Positions 22,334 through 34,063 of a DNA stretch of 64,000 bases are shown here, piece after piece. Below the pieces are notes generated by a model, which ran no database searches, was not told where the DNA came from, and worked only from the letters and a program-made list of their open reading frames with translations. The stretch lies in NCBI GenBank assembly GCA_954871525.1, contig OX940866.1, positions 36,220,521-36,284,520 on the forward strand, given 5' to 3'. The stretch is from Parietaria judaica (taxonomy: Eukaryota; Streptophyta; Magnoliopsida; Rosales; Urticaceae). Made by a program: the position numbers and the translations under genes. Numbering within the stretch: position 1 is the stretch's first letter; each line of letters begins with the position of its first letter.

Positions 22334-24793
22334 TTATTCCGCTATAGCTTCTAATTCGAAAGCAGTGTGTGTGGCGGGAATCCTGGTATTCTCTCTTAAT
22401 CCACGTAAAGACGAGAACGGATTCGGCGGAATTGTCAGTTCCGATTCTTCTTCCAACATCTGAACCACAGTTCTCATGGTAGGACGATTGATAGGGTTCC
22501 ATTGGATACACCAAAGTCCCACAATCGCAAGTTTCTTGATTATCTCGGCATTTTCGTCCCCCTCAATCAGAATCCGAAAATCGTCTCCTCCTTCCAGAAG
22601 ATTAAAGATCCATTCCGGGTAGTAGATTTCAGCCGAACCATCCTCGATCACGTTAGTGTTCTTCCTTTTTCCCACGATCTCCAGCAACAACATTCCGAAG
22701 CTGTACACATCCGACTTGTAAGAGATGCTCCCGAAGTTCCGTGAGAGAACTTCGGGCGCGATGTAACCGACCGTCCGTTTCTCTATGTTCATTGCCAGCG
22801 CGCTCGGATCCTTCGAGTAAAGCTTGGCCAGACCAAAGTCGGAAATTTTCGGAACGAAGTTCTCATCCAATAAAATGTTCCAAGGTTTGACGTCAAAGTA
22901 GGATATCCGGCTATCGCAGCCTTGGTGGAGATAATCGATTCCTTTTGCCACACCAATAACGATGTTGTTTAAGGTCTTCCAACCGAGCGATGAGTCCGGC
23001 GATACATGCTTCTCCAGAATACCGTTCGGGAGGAAGTCATAAACAAGCGCTCTCCTACACCCGTCAGCGCAAAACCCTGCCAAGCGAACGACATTGACGT
23101 GGTGGACGTGATTCATCGTTTTAACCTCGTTGATGAAGTCCTCGCCGTTTCCCTTCGTGTTGTTAAGCATTTTCACCGCAACAAGGATGTCGTTCGAGAG
23201 CTTTCCCTTGAACACCGTGGCAAAGGCGCCTTCCCCTAGCATTTCCCCGAATCCGTTCGTGATCTTTTTGATATCTTTATACGAATATCTCGATGGTTTA
23301 AGAGCGTTATAGTCTTCTATGAACTTTTCGAGGCTTTGGCTATCTTTTTTATTATTTTTCTTCCGAGTGTTAAAGTAGAAAATTGCAAGAACCATAAGTA
23401 TTATAAATATCGAGCATGCCGTTGCAACTGCAAGAAAACGAACAATAAAGTGAATAGTAATTACTTATGAACTACAAGATTAGCCAATGACTGTTTCATA
23501 AGAGTAAAAAGAAGAGCCTCTTACTTGAAGTAATCCTTATTTGTGTGGAAACTTTATCTGTAAAACAAGGCAAACACCTAACAGTTAGTTCTTTGCTGAT
23601 AGCAAGACGTTGCTTCGGAATTTGTTATAAACCGAACAAAATATAGCCGCAAAAGTAACGAGAAAAACAATACAATTTTTTTTACGTGAAAACCCAATTC
23701 GGTAAGAAAACGGGCATAATAGAAGAATCCAAACTATGATCGAGAAATTGTTGCAACGGAGGATAGAAAGTAAGAAAATTAATGTCGGGTAGGTTTCATT
23801 AACCCTAAAACGGCAATAACATAAAAGTCCTAATCCGAAAAGTTCATACCACGGGGGCAAGATCCTAAAATATTTAATAAAAAAATTGTTCGCACCGCTA
23901 AGCTACGAAACAAGCGGGGCCATATACTCTTACTAGTTTCCTACATATTTTTTAAAATATGATCTAATAAATTAAGAAAAATTCACATGATGTGTGTATT
24001 AATACTCTGTTTTATTTCTAAACAGAGCTTCTAAACAACGTATGATATAACAAGATATGTAATTGAAATAACCGAAGGAATCTTTACCGTCTTTTGATAC
24101 GAAACACTCTGTTTCGCCAGGCTTAGAACCGTTTTTCTTCAACCTACAGTCCTGTCCTCTCACTTCACAGCTTCGACATTCTGGCGTCGACCACCGCAAT
24201 GGAATTTCAGAGCCAGAATATCCGTCCAGGAGAATCTGGTACACCTCATCCGGCACTGATTCAAACTCGTCGATCTTCGTGCAAGAAACGACATCCGTGC
24301 GCGAGAGCCGGACTTCCGAGTCCGAACGGACCATGAGCGTCCGACAGGGTTGACTTCTCGTCGGACATTTCAACAGAGTGTAGCCGGATTTCTTCTCGCC
24401 GCCGAACCCGAACTGGAAACTGGAATTGGCCGCCCGGCCGTTGAGCTCCGAAATCAGTAGTTTCGGAAGGCAATTCGATTTGCTGCGCACCCGAATCTCA
24501 CGAGACTTGTAATCTATTTTGCTCACAAGTAATGGCTTAACGCTTTGACTTAGCGGTAAATCCAACGCCGTGTCGTTCCCGGAGCAATACAAGACGAATC
24601 CGGCGACGCTGCAGCTCTTCTCTTTTAGCCCGAAAGGGAACCGGATCGGGGGGCCGTTTGGACTGCACCGTTCTTCGTCGTCGCAGTAGCTCCGGCGAGA
24701 ATCACTATACACAAGAACACAATTTTCGAGCAAGTTCGAGAATAAAATCAAAATCAGCAAGCAGTGTGAAGAACAAAGTGCCATGATTACCAA
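22334..24793 (-). CDS. B3: LRK10-like receptor kinase, class B, with unusual catalytic residues
   Basis: Exons 24793-24088, 23557-23525 (a 33-nt microexon) and 23427-22334 join in frame to give 610 aa. It has a signal peptide, a GUB_WAK-type ectodomain with I-R-F-P-F-G, a C-R-S-C-E then E-C-F motif, a transmembrane helix at about 253-267 and a kinase domain. The catalytic loop reads Y-F-D-V-K-P-W-N where the paralogs have H-F-D-I-K-P-H-N. The activation segment reads K-R-T-V-G-Y where the others have R-G-T-M-G-Y. The VAVK lysine, loop Asp and DFG are kept, so weak activity is possible. An alternative start is Met4 (24784). It is head-to-head with A3 across a longer, 1173-bp gap. Confidence 0.9.
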
Positions 24794-25966
24794 TTCTAAG
24801 ATTTCTCATCAAAGAATTATTCTTGTAGAAAATGGAGAAATATCTGGGCATGTGTGAAAATATGTTCTTTATTAATATATTATCATATATATATATATAT
24901 ATTATTAGAATGAGTGGTCCTTGAATTTTTCATAAATTAATTTAATAAATTTGACCCCTATAAAAGCCAACTGTATTATTAAGTGAGGTGTGAATGTGAA
25001 CATTCCAATAGGAAATTTAAATTTCAAAATGTTGAATTGAAAGCTGTTTGTCAACTATAACTGGAGTAGGTGGTCATAGTTTATTATTCTTGGGGATAAC
25101 ATCTTAATAAAAATATTTTAAGGATCGATGATGTCAGCAATCGAGACTTTCACAACTTTAACTTAGATAATGGACGGTCGTGATTTGCCCACGTACTTAG
25201 TTATTTGTCACAACTTTATTTTATGATTTATTAGTGGGAATTTGGTTCTTTGACTGTCAAATTATAGAAATTGTAATAATTTTTATAATTTAAATATATA
25301 TGAAAGATTTTAAAATTTGTATGTTTTGAATAACAATACTTACATAAAGCACTAATTATTTTTAAAACCTTTTTATTTATTTGTCAATTAGATATGTAAA
25401 CTGTAAATTTATTTTGCTAGTGAAAATCAATTAGATTTACTCGGCTTTGACGACCGAGTGTATCGCAATTCGTTGGGGTCTCCAATTTGTTCTTGACCGC
25501 AAGTGGATCTCGGTCATAAAAACCGATTGCCTTCGAGCCACGAGGTTGATTAACGGTGAAAATCTTTACGGCACACGGGGACCGATTTGTCAGACATCAG
25601 TGTGATAGCCCGGTCTGTTGGTTTTTTCGGAAGCTACATGTGGGTCCCGAGAATGTGTGATGAAGTCGCTAATTGTAATGCGAAAAACTGTCTTTCTTTT
25701 TTGACATCAGACTTTTGGTGTCTTGGTTGCCCGGTGTGGCTTGTAGACGTGGTAAGTAGGGATTTTGACCCTTTTGATTATTAATACATGGTCAGGACTT
25801 TCACTAAAAAAAAAAACAAACAATAGCGCCAAATTCGCACGCTCATCATAAAGGACTTTTGACCCTTTTTTTTTTTTTTTTATTGGCCATTAAAAAGTTT
25901 GGTGAAATTCTAAATTGTATTTTGTGTGGTGCATGATAGGTCTCTTTGCTCTTAAGACTTTCATAA
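24794..25966. promoter_or_regulatory. Divergent intergenic region of B3 and A3
   Basis: The 1173-bp gap is longer than in the other pairs and contains a decayed RNase H-like fragment (25464-25720) and an AT run near 24885-24902. Bases from about 25063 rightward are repeated at about 30342, marking the left edge of the A3/A4 tandem duplication. Confidence 0.55.
25464..25720 (+). pseudogene. RNase H-like (RVT_3 type) fragment, decayed
   Basis: One frame reads A-I-R-W-G-L-Q-F then T-D-C-L-R-A and L-I-N-G-E, typical of the plant RNase H-like domain linked to non-LTR retroelements. After about 25590 the match continues in another frame with W-V-P-R-M-C-D-E-V-A. The frameshift and missing ends show it is a relic. 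No intact reverse transcriptase is nearby. Confidence 0.55.
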
Positions 25967-28900
25967 ATGGCTACTCCAAGATATTACATGGCTTTTCTTG
26001 TTCTAATCATTGTCTTCTTTCAAAAGCTTCAGAGAAGCCATGGTTCCTGTGGCAATCTCCTGAATATCTCCTTCCCCTTCAAGCTTGAATCTTACAAGTC
26101 AAACCCTTGTAGACTTCCGTCTTTCTCCGGGTTTGACTATCGCCTTTTCTGCAAGGAAAACCAGACCATATTGTGCCTGAATCAACAAGAACACTATGTT
26201 CGGGAGATCAACTACCGCAACTACACGATCAGTGTTGTTCTGGCCCAGCAAAATTGCTCTTCTTCTTTGTCGGCCGATAGCATTGCTCGGGTCACGGCCT
26301 GTCGCGGGGTAACTAAATTCAAGCAAGGAAAGATCGAACAAATACCGGAGGCGGTCGAATTTTTGAGCTGCGAGACGGAAAATTGCTCGGCTACTGCGCT
26401 GTACGATTCCGACTCATACTGGGGAGTTTCCGAGCTTGGCTATTTTGAGACCCGAAGAGTTCCGAGACTCGAGGCAGAAATCAGGTTTCTGGATTGATTT
26501 TTTTATTTATTTATTTTAATCATATAGTTGAATTTACATAATTTTTGGTGCTATATATTTAAGTAATTTGATTGAGAGGTGAATTCAGATTTTAGTATTA
26601 TCATGTCTTCAGAAATATATTGTGTAGATATTAGTATGTAATTATACATCGTTAGAAGTTTAATTTATCATTTAAATAGGGGATAATATAGGTAAAAGTA
26701 CCTGTATCTCAAAATTCACGGCATATTCCAAATCTTATTTTTTAGATGTAAAAGTACCAAAATGTTAAAAATTATTTATGTCGGTAATTATCATTTATTA
26801 CCGACATAAGTACTTAAGCTATTATCTTATACCTAAAATATATAGAATTGGTGGATAAAATTACAAAAATATCATAAGCTCTTAAGTTATTATTGACGAT
26901 ATAAATACTTAAGTTATTATCATTTATGCTATTTTTGTAATTTTATCCACCAATTCTACAAATTTTGTATATTGATAATAACTTAAATACTTATGTCGCT
27001 GATAAATGATAGTAACTTATGTATCTACGTCGTTAATAATAACTTAAGAGCTTATGCCGCAATAAATATTGATATTTTGTGAAAGATAACGGTTTGGTAC
27101 TAACAGTATTAACAATTTTTAATAATTTAGTACTTTTGCCTCTTAAAAATAAAATGTGGAATAAACCGTGAAACTTGAGGTACTTCAAGATACTTTTGCC
27201 TGTATTTTCCCTTTAAATAAATGAACTTATAATATTAGAAGACAGGTCTCATGAATCTAAGATATCATGTAATTATATTTTTTCTTATTTTTTAGTGCTG
27301 TTTTAAATATTGATGTTTTATAACAATAAAAATCATTACTTAAATGATTAAATTTTTTAATTTTAATTTTTATGTCAATTAAGTATGTGAAATATCATGT
27401 AGTAATAATTAACACAGGTTCGGAAGCGGGAGAAAAAGCCGCCAGATTTCAGAAACTCTGATTTTCTTGAGCTGCGAAAAACCAGTGCTCGGTAATCCTC
27501 AATATGTAGAGACATCTCTTTGTCTTAACACCTCGAGCTCCGGGGCAAGTGAGAAGTACTCGTACGTTGTTCATGGCAACGGCTTCAAGTTCTCCGACAT
27601 GGGTGAATCTTGCCGGATTGACCGAATGGCTGTAGTGTCGGCACCTAAAGAGGGAGATTCGCGCAAGAGAGTCGGATCAGACACCGAAATTCGACAAGAG
27701 CTTGTTCGGGGATTTGAGCTTTCTTGGGTTCAAGCCTTCGAAGAAAGTTGTGATACTACTTGCTATGCCGATGAAGATCGAGGAGGAAAGGTTTCTTGTC
27801 CGTCAAGTAAGGATTCGAAATGAGCACTTCTACCTTTTATTTGTATTATATATTTTTTACTTATCTCTGCACATCTGACAATGCAGACAGTCTTGCTGAA
27901 AAAGTGAAGAAGTTTTTCAAGTCAATTTCTCAATGTACGAACTAAATCTCCGTTTAAACATCGTGTTTAAATTTTGTGATTTAAACTTATGTTATGATTT
28001 TTTTTTTCTTTCAGTTTTCATTAAATTCACATGGTATAACTATGGTAAGACCTTTTCTTTTTTTATGTTTACCAAGTTCTTTAATATAAAAAATTTATAA
28101 AAAAAAAAAATTATTAATTTATTGCATAAATTTCTATTGACAAACGTGTTGACTTTCTTAGTTGCTTCGTTGAGGGTCCCGGTGGCGATTGTATTTTTGA
28201 TAGTCGTTGTTGTCTATAAATTTCGAAGACGACACTTATCAGTTGATGCCGGCGTTGAAGCATTTCTCCAGAATCCAAGCAACTTGGGGGCGATAAGATA
28301 TAGTTATTCCGATGTTAAAAAGATGGCCGGAGATTTCAAGACGAAATTAGGTCAAGGCGGCTTCGGATCCGTTTACAAAGGTACTCTTCGCAATGGTCAG
28401 TTTGTAGCAATCAAGATTTTGAGCAACGCCAAGGGAAGCGGAGAAGATTTCATCAGCGAAGTCGCTACTATAGGAAGGATTCGCCACGTCAACGTCGTGA
28501 GGCTAGTCGGTTTCTGCGTCGAGGACTCGAAATGTGCTCTGATCTACGAGTTCATGCCCAACGGATCTTTGGATAAGTATATCTTTTCGGGAGAGGAAGC
28601 TAATAAAACCTTGAGCTGCAATGAGTTATTCGAGATCTCGCTCGGAATCGCCCGAGGGATCGAGTATCTCCACCGAGGATGCGACATGCAAATCCTTCAT
28701 TTCGACATCAAACCACACAATATATTATTGGACGAGAGCTTCGTCCCGAAGGTTTCAGACTTTGGGTTGGCGACATTATGCCCTTTGGATGATACTAATG
28801 TCTCGCTAGTTGCGGCGAGAGGAACAATTGGATACATCGCTCCGGAATTATTCTACAAGAATATCGGAGGAGTTTCCCACAAATCGGATGTTTACAGCTT

Positions 28901-29312
28901 TGGAATGTTGCTGATGGAAATGGCAAATAGGCGAAGAAATTTCAATGTGCATGAGGGGTCGAGCGAAGAATACTTCCCTCTCTGGATATACGATCACTTT
29001 GACGAAAAGACAATTACAGAGACGGAAAACGAAGAACTGAAACGGACGGCAAAGATGACCATCGTTGCATTTTGGTGCATACAGCTGAAGCCTGACGACC
29101 GGCCTCCGATGATGAAAGTCATAGAGATGCTTGAAGGTGAAATTGAACTATTGGAACTGCCTCCGAAGCCTCGTCTTTATCCACAAGAGAACGTTGCCAA
29201 GGCCGGGAGTTCTCAGAAGACGTCGGTGATGACTACGGAGTCGTGGTCACAGTCGAGAGAGAACTCTACAGAAACTAGTTTGCTCTCAAATTCAAGCTTA
29301 AGATCATACTAA
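25967..29312 (+). CDS. A3: LRK10-like receptor kinase, class A, complete
   Basis: Exons 25967-26484, 27418-27806, 27887-27934, 28015-28044 and 28162-29312 join in frame to give 711 aa. Parts are a signal peptide, an ectodomain starting [10 protein letters not shown] with many N-glycosylation sites, a stalk coded by microexons of 48 and 30 nt, a transmembrane helix (about 335-352), and a kinase with G-Q-G-G-F-G, V-A-I-K, H-F-D and DFG. Compared with A1, A2 and A5 it has an extra intron inside the ectodomain (26485-27417), and this intron contains a 533-bp MITE. It is a tandem duplicate of A4. Head-to-head with B3. The start is chosen at M-A-T-P-R, conserved in A4. Confidence 0.91.
26679..27211. 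mobile_element. hAT-like MITE inside the A3 ectodomain intron
   Basis: A 533-bp element with inverted ends reading GGG(G/A)(A)TAATATAGG / GGGAAAATACAGG, followed on both sides by AAAAGTA. It is flanked by an exact 8-bp duplication, TTTAAATA, at 26671-26678 and 27212-27219. The A4 intron lacks it: the A3 intron minus element and duplication is 392 bp, against 397 bp in A4. Confidence 0.85.
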
Positions 29313-31274
29313 TTAAACTTGTCATTGTAGACAACGTTTTTTTTAAAAAAAAAAAAACTTTAGTATCTGTAACTATATAAAGTTCTGCCATATATGATCA
29401 TTTAGTATTTGAATATGTTTACTTTTATAATATGAAGATGCCGTGCATTGACCAACTTCTCTGGCAATGTAACACAGATCACATATATATGTGAAGATAG
29501 TGAGAAAGAAGATAAAGATAAAGAGAGAGATAAAACAAAATTTGCGGTTCTCGGACTCTAGTGTAGACGGCCCTCAGAATAATCGACATTGTGCACTCAT
29601 CTATACTGTTGTATCGTCGTGAAATTTTGACACAACGCTCCTAACACATAGAGATACGTTTTGATTGGTGAAGATGTGTGGTTTTGATTTTTCTAAGTCG
29701 GTCCACCGAGTAACAACCCTTGAGTAATTTTCTGAGAACATTTGAAGGAGTTTCTCACAAAATTTTCTCTTGCTTGTTGTTGTAATCCGAGATTGATGTT
29801 CCCATCTTGATGATGATAATGATGTATGCCTCTTGTTTTATTTAGAGAAGACTTTGTTTGTGTAGTGGATTTGAGTACCTACAGGCCCCGTAGTTTTTAC
29901 TCCTCGTTTTGACGAATTTTAAATGCTAAAATCGCCTTGTGTTCTTTAGATGTATTTGGAATATTATCGTCTTCATATTACTACGGGGATTGAGAGAGAT
30001 TGATATTTCTGTTGCGCTGTGGTTCCTCCCACTAAATGACATTATTATAATTAGTTTTGCATATTTAACCCTTTTATTATGTAAAACCATGTTTGGATCC
30101 TATCACCCATATAATCAAAATTATAAGGTATTTTAACAACTCCAATTGATATACAAATAATAACCTCTATTTATGAAAACACACAAAATATACCATCTAA
30201 GAGTCCTTTGACAATATTATCCTCTATTGTTTTTATATGTTTAATTGATTACTAAAAAAATTAAATCTCTAAATTTGACGATTTGGTACTATATTGCGTT
30301 TTTATTAGAAAACATACCATCTAAGTTTCATTTAATAAATTGGAGTAGGTGGTCATAATTTATTATTTTTGGGGATAACATCTTAATAAAAATATTTTTA
30401 AGGATCGATGATGTCAGCAATCGAGATTCGAGACTATCACAATTCACAAGTACTTAGTTATTTGACTCTTCCTTTGATATTTTGCAATAGTTATTTATTG
30501 ACCTATCAGCCCTTTTATTTAGGAGGAATGCGAGAATTTGGCTTATGAATTTTTAAAATACCCAAGTAGCTTTTATTTTTTGATTTATTAGTGGAAATTT
30601 AGTTCTTTGACCGTCAATTAATAATAAATTTAATAATTTTTATAAAAATGAATATGAAAGTATTTTAAAAGTTAGTATGTATTGAATAACAGAAATATCA
30701 TTGACTTAAAGAAAGTACTAATTGTTTTTAAATATTTATTTTTCAATTAGATGTACAAACTGTTAATTTATTTTGTTAATTAACCTTCCACGGGTAAAAT
30801 CAAAATCAAAATCATAAGGGAGGGGCAATTTCCGCTACCTCTGAAAACGCCAAATTCGCACATCCATCATAAATAAGGAATTATTTGTTCCATTTTTTAA
30901 CGGAGTGACCAAATTTGCACATACCTCGTAAAAGAAGGACCAATATCGCCAGTAACTTAATATTTTTATGGGAAATTTGCTTTTTTATACCCTCAACTTT
31001 TATTTTTGGCTAAAATATAACCTCAAGTTGCAAAAACAGTTAAAATATACCATTAGTGTATGATTTGATAATTTTACCCTTCATCTTCCTATTTTTTAAA
31101 TTAAAACTTGAGGGTACAGTTTTGTCAAAAATAAAAGTTGAGGATATAAAAAAAAACAAATTTCCCTATTTTAATTGACAAGTTCAATTCAAAGCTTTCA
31201 CTACTTTTATTGGACATAAAAAAAATTGGTGAAATTCTAAATTGTATTTTCTCTTTGCTCTCAGACTTTCATAA
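29313..31274. other. A3 3' flank and A4 upstream region
   Basis: It contains the A3 3' flank (copied at 34064 onward), the duplication junction at about 30341, and a MITE at 30970-31166. No gene is seen. The A4 promoter must lie in about 31170-31270 or across the MITE. Confidence 0.55.
30970..31166. mobile_element. Mutator-like MITE upstream of A4
   Basis: A 197-bp element with inverted ends reading GGGAAATTTG inward, followed by matching ACCCTCAACTTTTATTTTTG-type arms. It is flanked by a 9-bp duplication with one mismatch: TATTTTTAT at 30961-30969 and TATTTTAAT at 31167-31175. It ends about 108 bp before the A4 start codon. Confidence 0.75.
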
Positions 31275-34063
31275 ATGGCTACTCCAAGATATTCCATAGC
31301 CTTTCTTGCTCTAATCATTGTCTCACTCCAAAAGCTTCAGAGAAGCCATGGTTCCTGTGGCAATCTCCTGAATATCTCCTTCCCCTTCAAGCTTGAATCT
31401 TACAAGTCAAACCCTTGTAGACTTCCGTCTTTCTCCGGGTTTGACTATCGCCTTTTCTGCAAGGAAAACCAGACCATATTGTGCCTGAATCAACAAGAAC
31501 ACTATGTTCGGGAGATCAACTACCGTAACTACACAATCAGTGTTGTTCCGGCCGAGGAAGATTGCTCTTCTTCTTTGTCTGCCGAGAGCATTGCTCGGAT
31601 CACGGCCTGTCCCGGGGTAACGGAATCAAAGCAGGGAAAGATCGATAAAATCCCGGAGGCAGTCGAATTCTCGAGCTGCGAGGCGGACAATTGCTCGGCC
31701 ACGGCACTGTACAATTCAGAAACGTATCAGGAAATTTCCGAGCTTAGCTATTTCGAGACCCGAAGAGTTCCGAGACTCGAGGCAGAAATCAGGTTTATGG
31801 ATTGATTTTTTTGTTCTTTTAAACATATAATTCAATTTACTATTGAAATTAAATAACTTTTTGGTGCTATTTAAGTAATATATTGATAGGTGATTTCAGA
31901 TTTTAGTGTAATTATATACTGTAAGAATTTTAATTAATTATTGAAATAAATAAACCTATAATATTTGACCCTTGCCTTGGTCTCATTAATCTAAGATATA
32001 ATATAATTATATTTTTATTTTTATTATTATTATTTTAAGTGAATGTTCTAAATATTGATGTTTTATAACAATAAAAATCATTACTTTTTTACTTTTTTAC
32101 TTTTGTGGATTGATTTTAATGATTAAACTTTTCTATATTTAATTTTTATGCCAATTAAATATGTAAAGACCATGTAGTTAATAACACAGGTTCGGACGCA
32201 AGAGAAAAAGCCGCCAGATTTCAGAAACTATGATTTTTTTGAGCTGCGGAAAACCGGTGCTCAGTAATCCTCAATACGTAGAGACATCTGTTTGTCTCAA
32301 CACCTCGAGCTCCAAGGCAAGCGAGAAGTACTCTAACGTTGTGTATGGCAACGGCTTCAAGTTCTCCAACATGGGCAAATCTTGCCGGATTGAACGAATG
32401 GCTGTAGTCCCAGCGCCAAGAGAAGGAGATTCTCGCAAAAGGGTCAGATCCAACACAGAAATCCGACAAGAGCTTGTTCGGGGATTTGAGCTTTCTTGGG
32501 TTCAAGCATTTGACAAAAGTTGTGACGCTACTTGCTATGTCCTCGAAGATCACACCGGAAAAGTTTTCTGCTCTTCAAGTAAGGATTCAAAACGAGCATT
32601 TCTATGTCGTTAATCAGAGATATCACTTCTAAACTTGAACTGTTGCTAATTGCTGTCCGGACAAATGCAGAAAGTTTTCTTGAGCAATATGTGAAGCTAT
32701 TTTTCAAGTCATTATTAACCATCACATTTTATGGTAAGATCTTTTTCTTTAATTTGGCTATATTAACCGTCTGTTTGATAGTTCTACTTGATACTCCATC
32801 AAATTCAAAGAAGTAAAAAATATTTGAGAAATTTCAAAAGTTTGGCTACATTTACGTACCGTCTTGTTTATAAAGTCTTTGTCAAATCGATTAACAAACA
32901 TGCTGATTTTCTTAGTGGTTATGTTGAAGAGTCCGGGGATATTATTTCTGATAGCCCTCGTTGCTTATAAATTTCGGAAAAGACACTTATCAGTTGATGC
33001 CGGAGTTGAAGCATTTCTCCAGAACCCAAGCAACATGGGGGCGATAAGATATAGTTATTCCGATTTTAAAAGGATGGCCGGAGATTTCAGGACAAAGTTA
33101 GGTCAGGGTGGCTTTGGTTCCGTCTTTAAAGGAACTCTCCGCAACGGTCAGTTTGTTGCAATAAAGATTTTGAGCAACGCCAAGGGAAGCGGAGAAGATT
33201 TCATTAGCGAAGTCGCTACTTTAGGAAGGATTCGCCACGTCAACGTCGTGAGACTCATTGGTTTCTGTGTCGAGGATTCAAAATGTGCTCTGATCTACGA
33301 GTTCATGCCCAAAGGATCCCTGGACCAGTACATCTTTTCGGGAGAGGCAGCTGGTAAAACCTTGAGCTACAATAATTTATTCGAGATCTCGCTCGGAATT
33401 GCCCGAGGGATTGAGTATCTCCACCGAGGATGCGACATGCAAATCCTTCATTTTGACATCAAACCACACAATATATTATTGGACCAGAGCTTCGTCCCGA
33501 AGGTTTCAGACTTTGGGCTGGCAACATTATGCCCTTTGGATGATACTAATGTCTCGCTAGTTGCGGCGAGAGGAACCATTGGATACATCGCTCCGGAATT
33601 ATTCTACAAGAATATCGGAGGAGTTTCCCACAAATCGGATGTTTATAGCTTCGGAATGTTGCTGATGGAAATGGCAAATAGGCGAAGAAATTTCAATGTG
33701 CACGAGGGGTCGACCGAAGAATACTTTCCTCTTTGGATATACGATCACTTTGACGAAAAGACAATCACAGAGACGGAAAATGAAGAACTGAAGAGGACGG
33801 CAAAGATGACCATCGTCGCGTTTTGGTGCATACAGTTGAAGCCTGACGACCGGCCTCCGATGATGAAAGTCATAGAGATGCTTGAAGGTGAAATTGAACT
33901 CTTGGAACTGCCTCCAAAACCTCGTCTTTATCCACAAGAGAACGTTGCCAAGGCCGGGAGTTCTTGGGAGACGTCGGTGATGATTACGGAGTCGTGGTCA
34001 CAGTCAGGAGAGAACTCTACAGAAACTAGTTTGCTCTCAAATTCAAGCTTAAGATCATCCTAA
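31275..34063 (+). CDS. A4: LRK10-like receptor kinase, class A, complete tandem copy of A3
   Basis: Exons 31275-31792, 32190-32578, 32671-32733 and 32916-34063 join in frame to give 705 aa. Domain order is as in A3: signal peptide, S-C-G-N-L-L ectodomain, stalk, transmembrane helix, and kinase with G-Q-G-G-F-G, V-A-I-K, H-F-D and DFG. The first two exons have exactly the A3 lengths (518 and 389 nt). The two A3 microexons (48 and 30 nt) are represented here by one 63-nt exon, so the intron between them appears lost. No inactivating change is seen. It has no head-to-head B partner. Its upstream region carries a MITE, so its expression may differ from A3 (inference). Confidence 0.9.
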
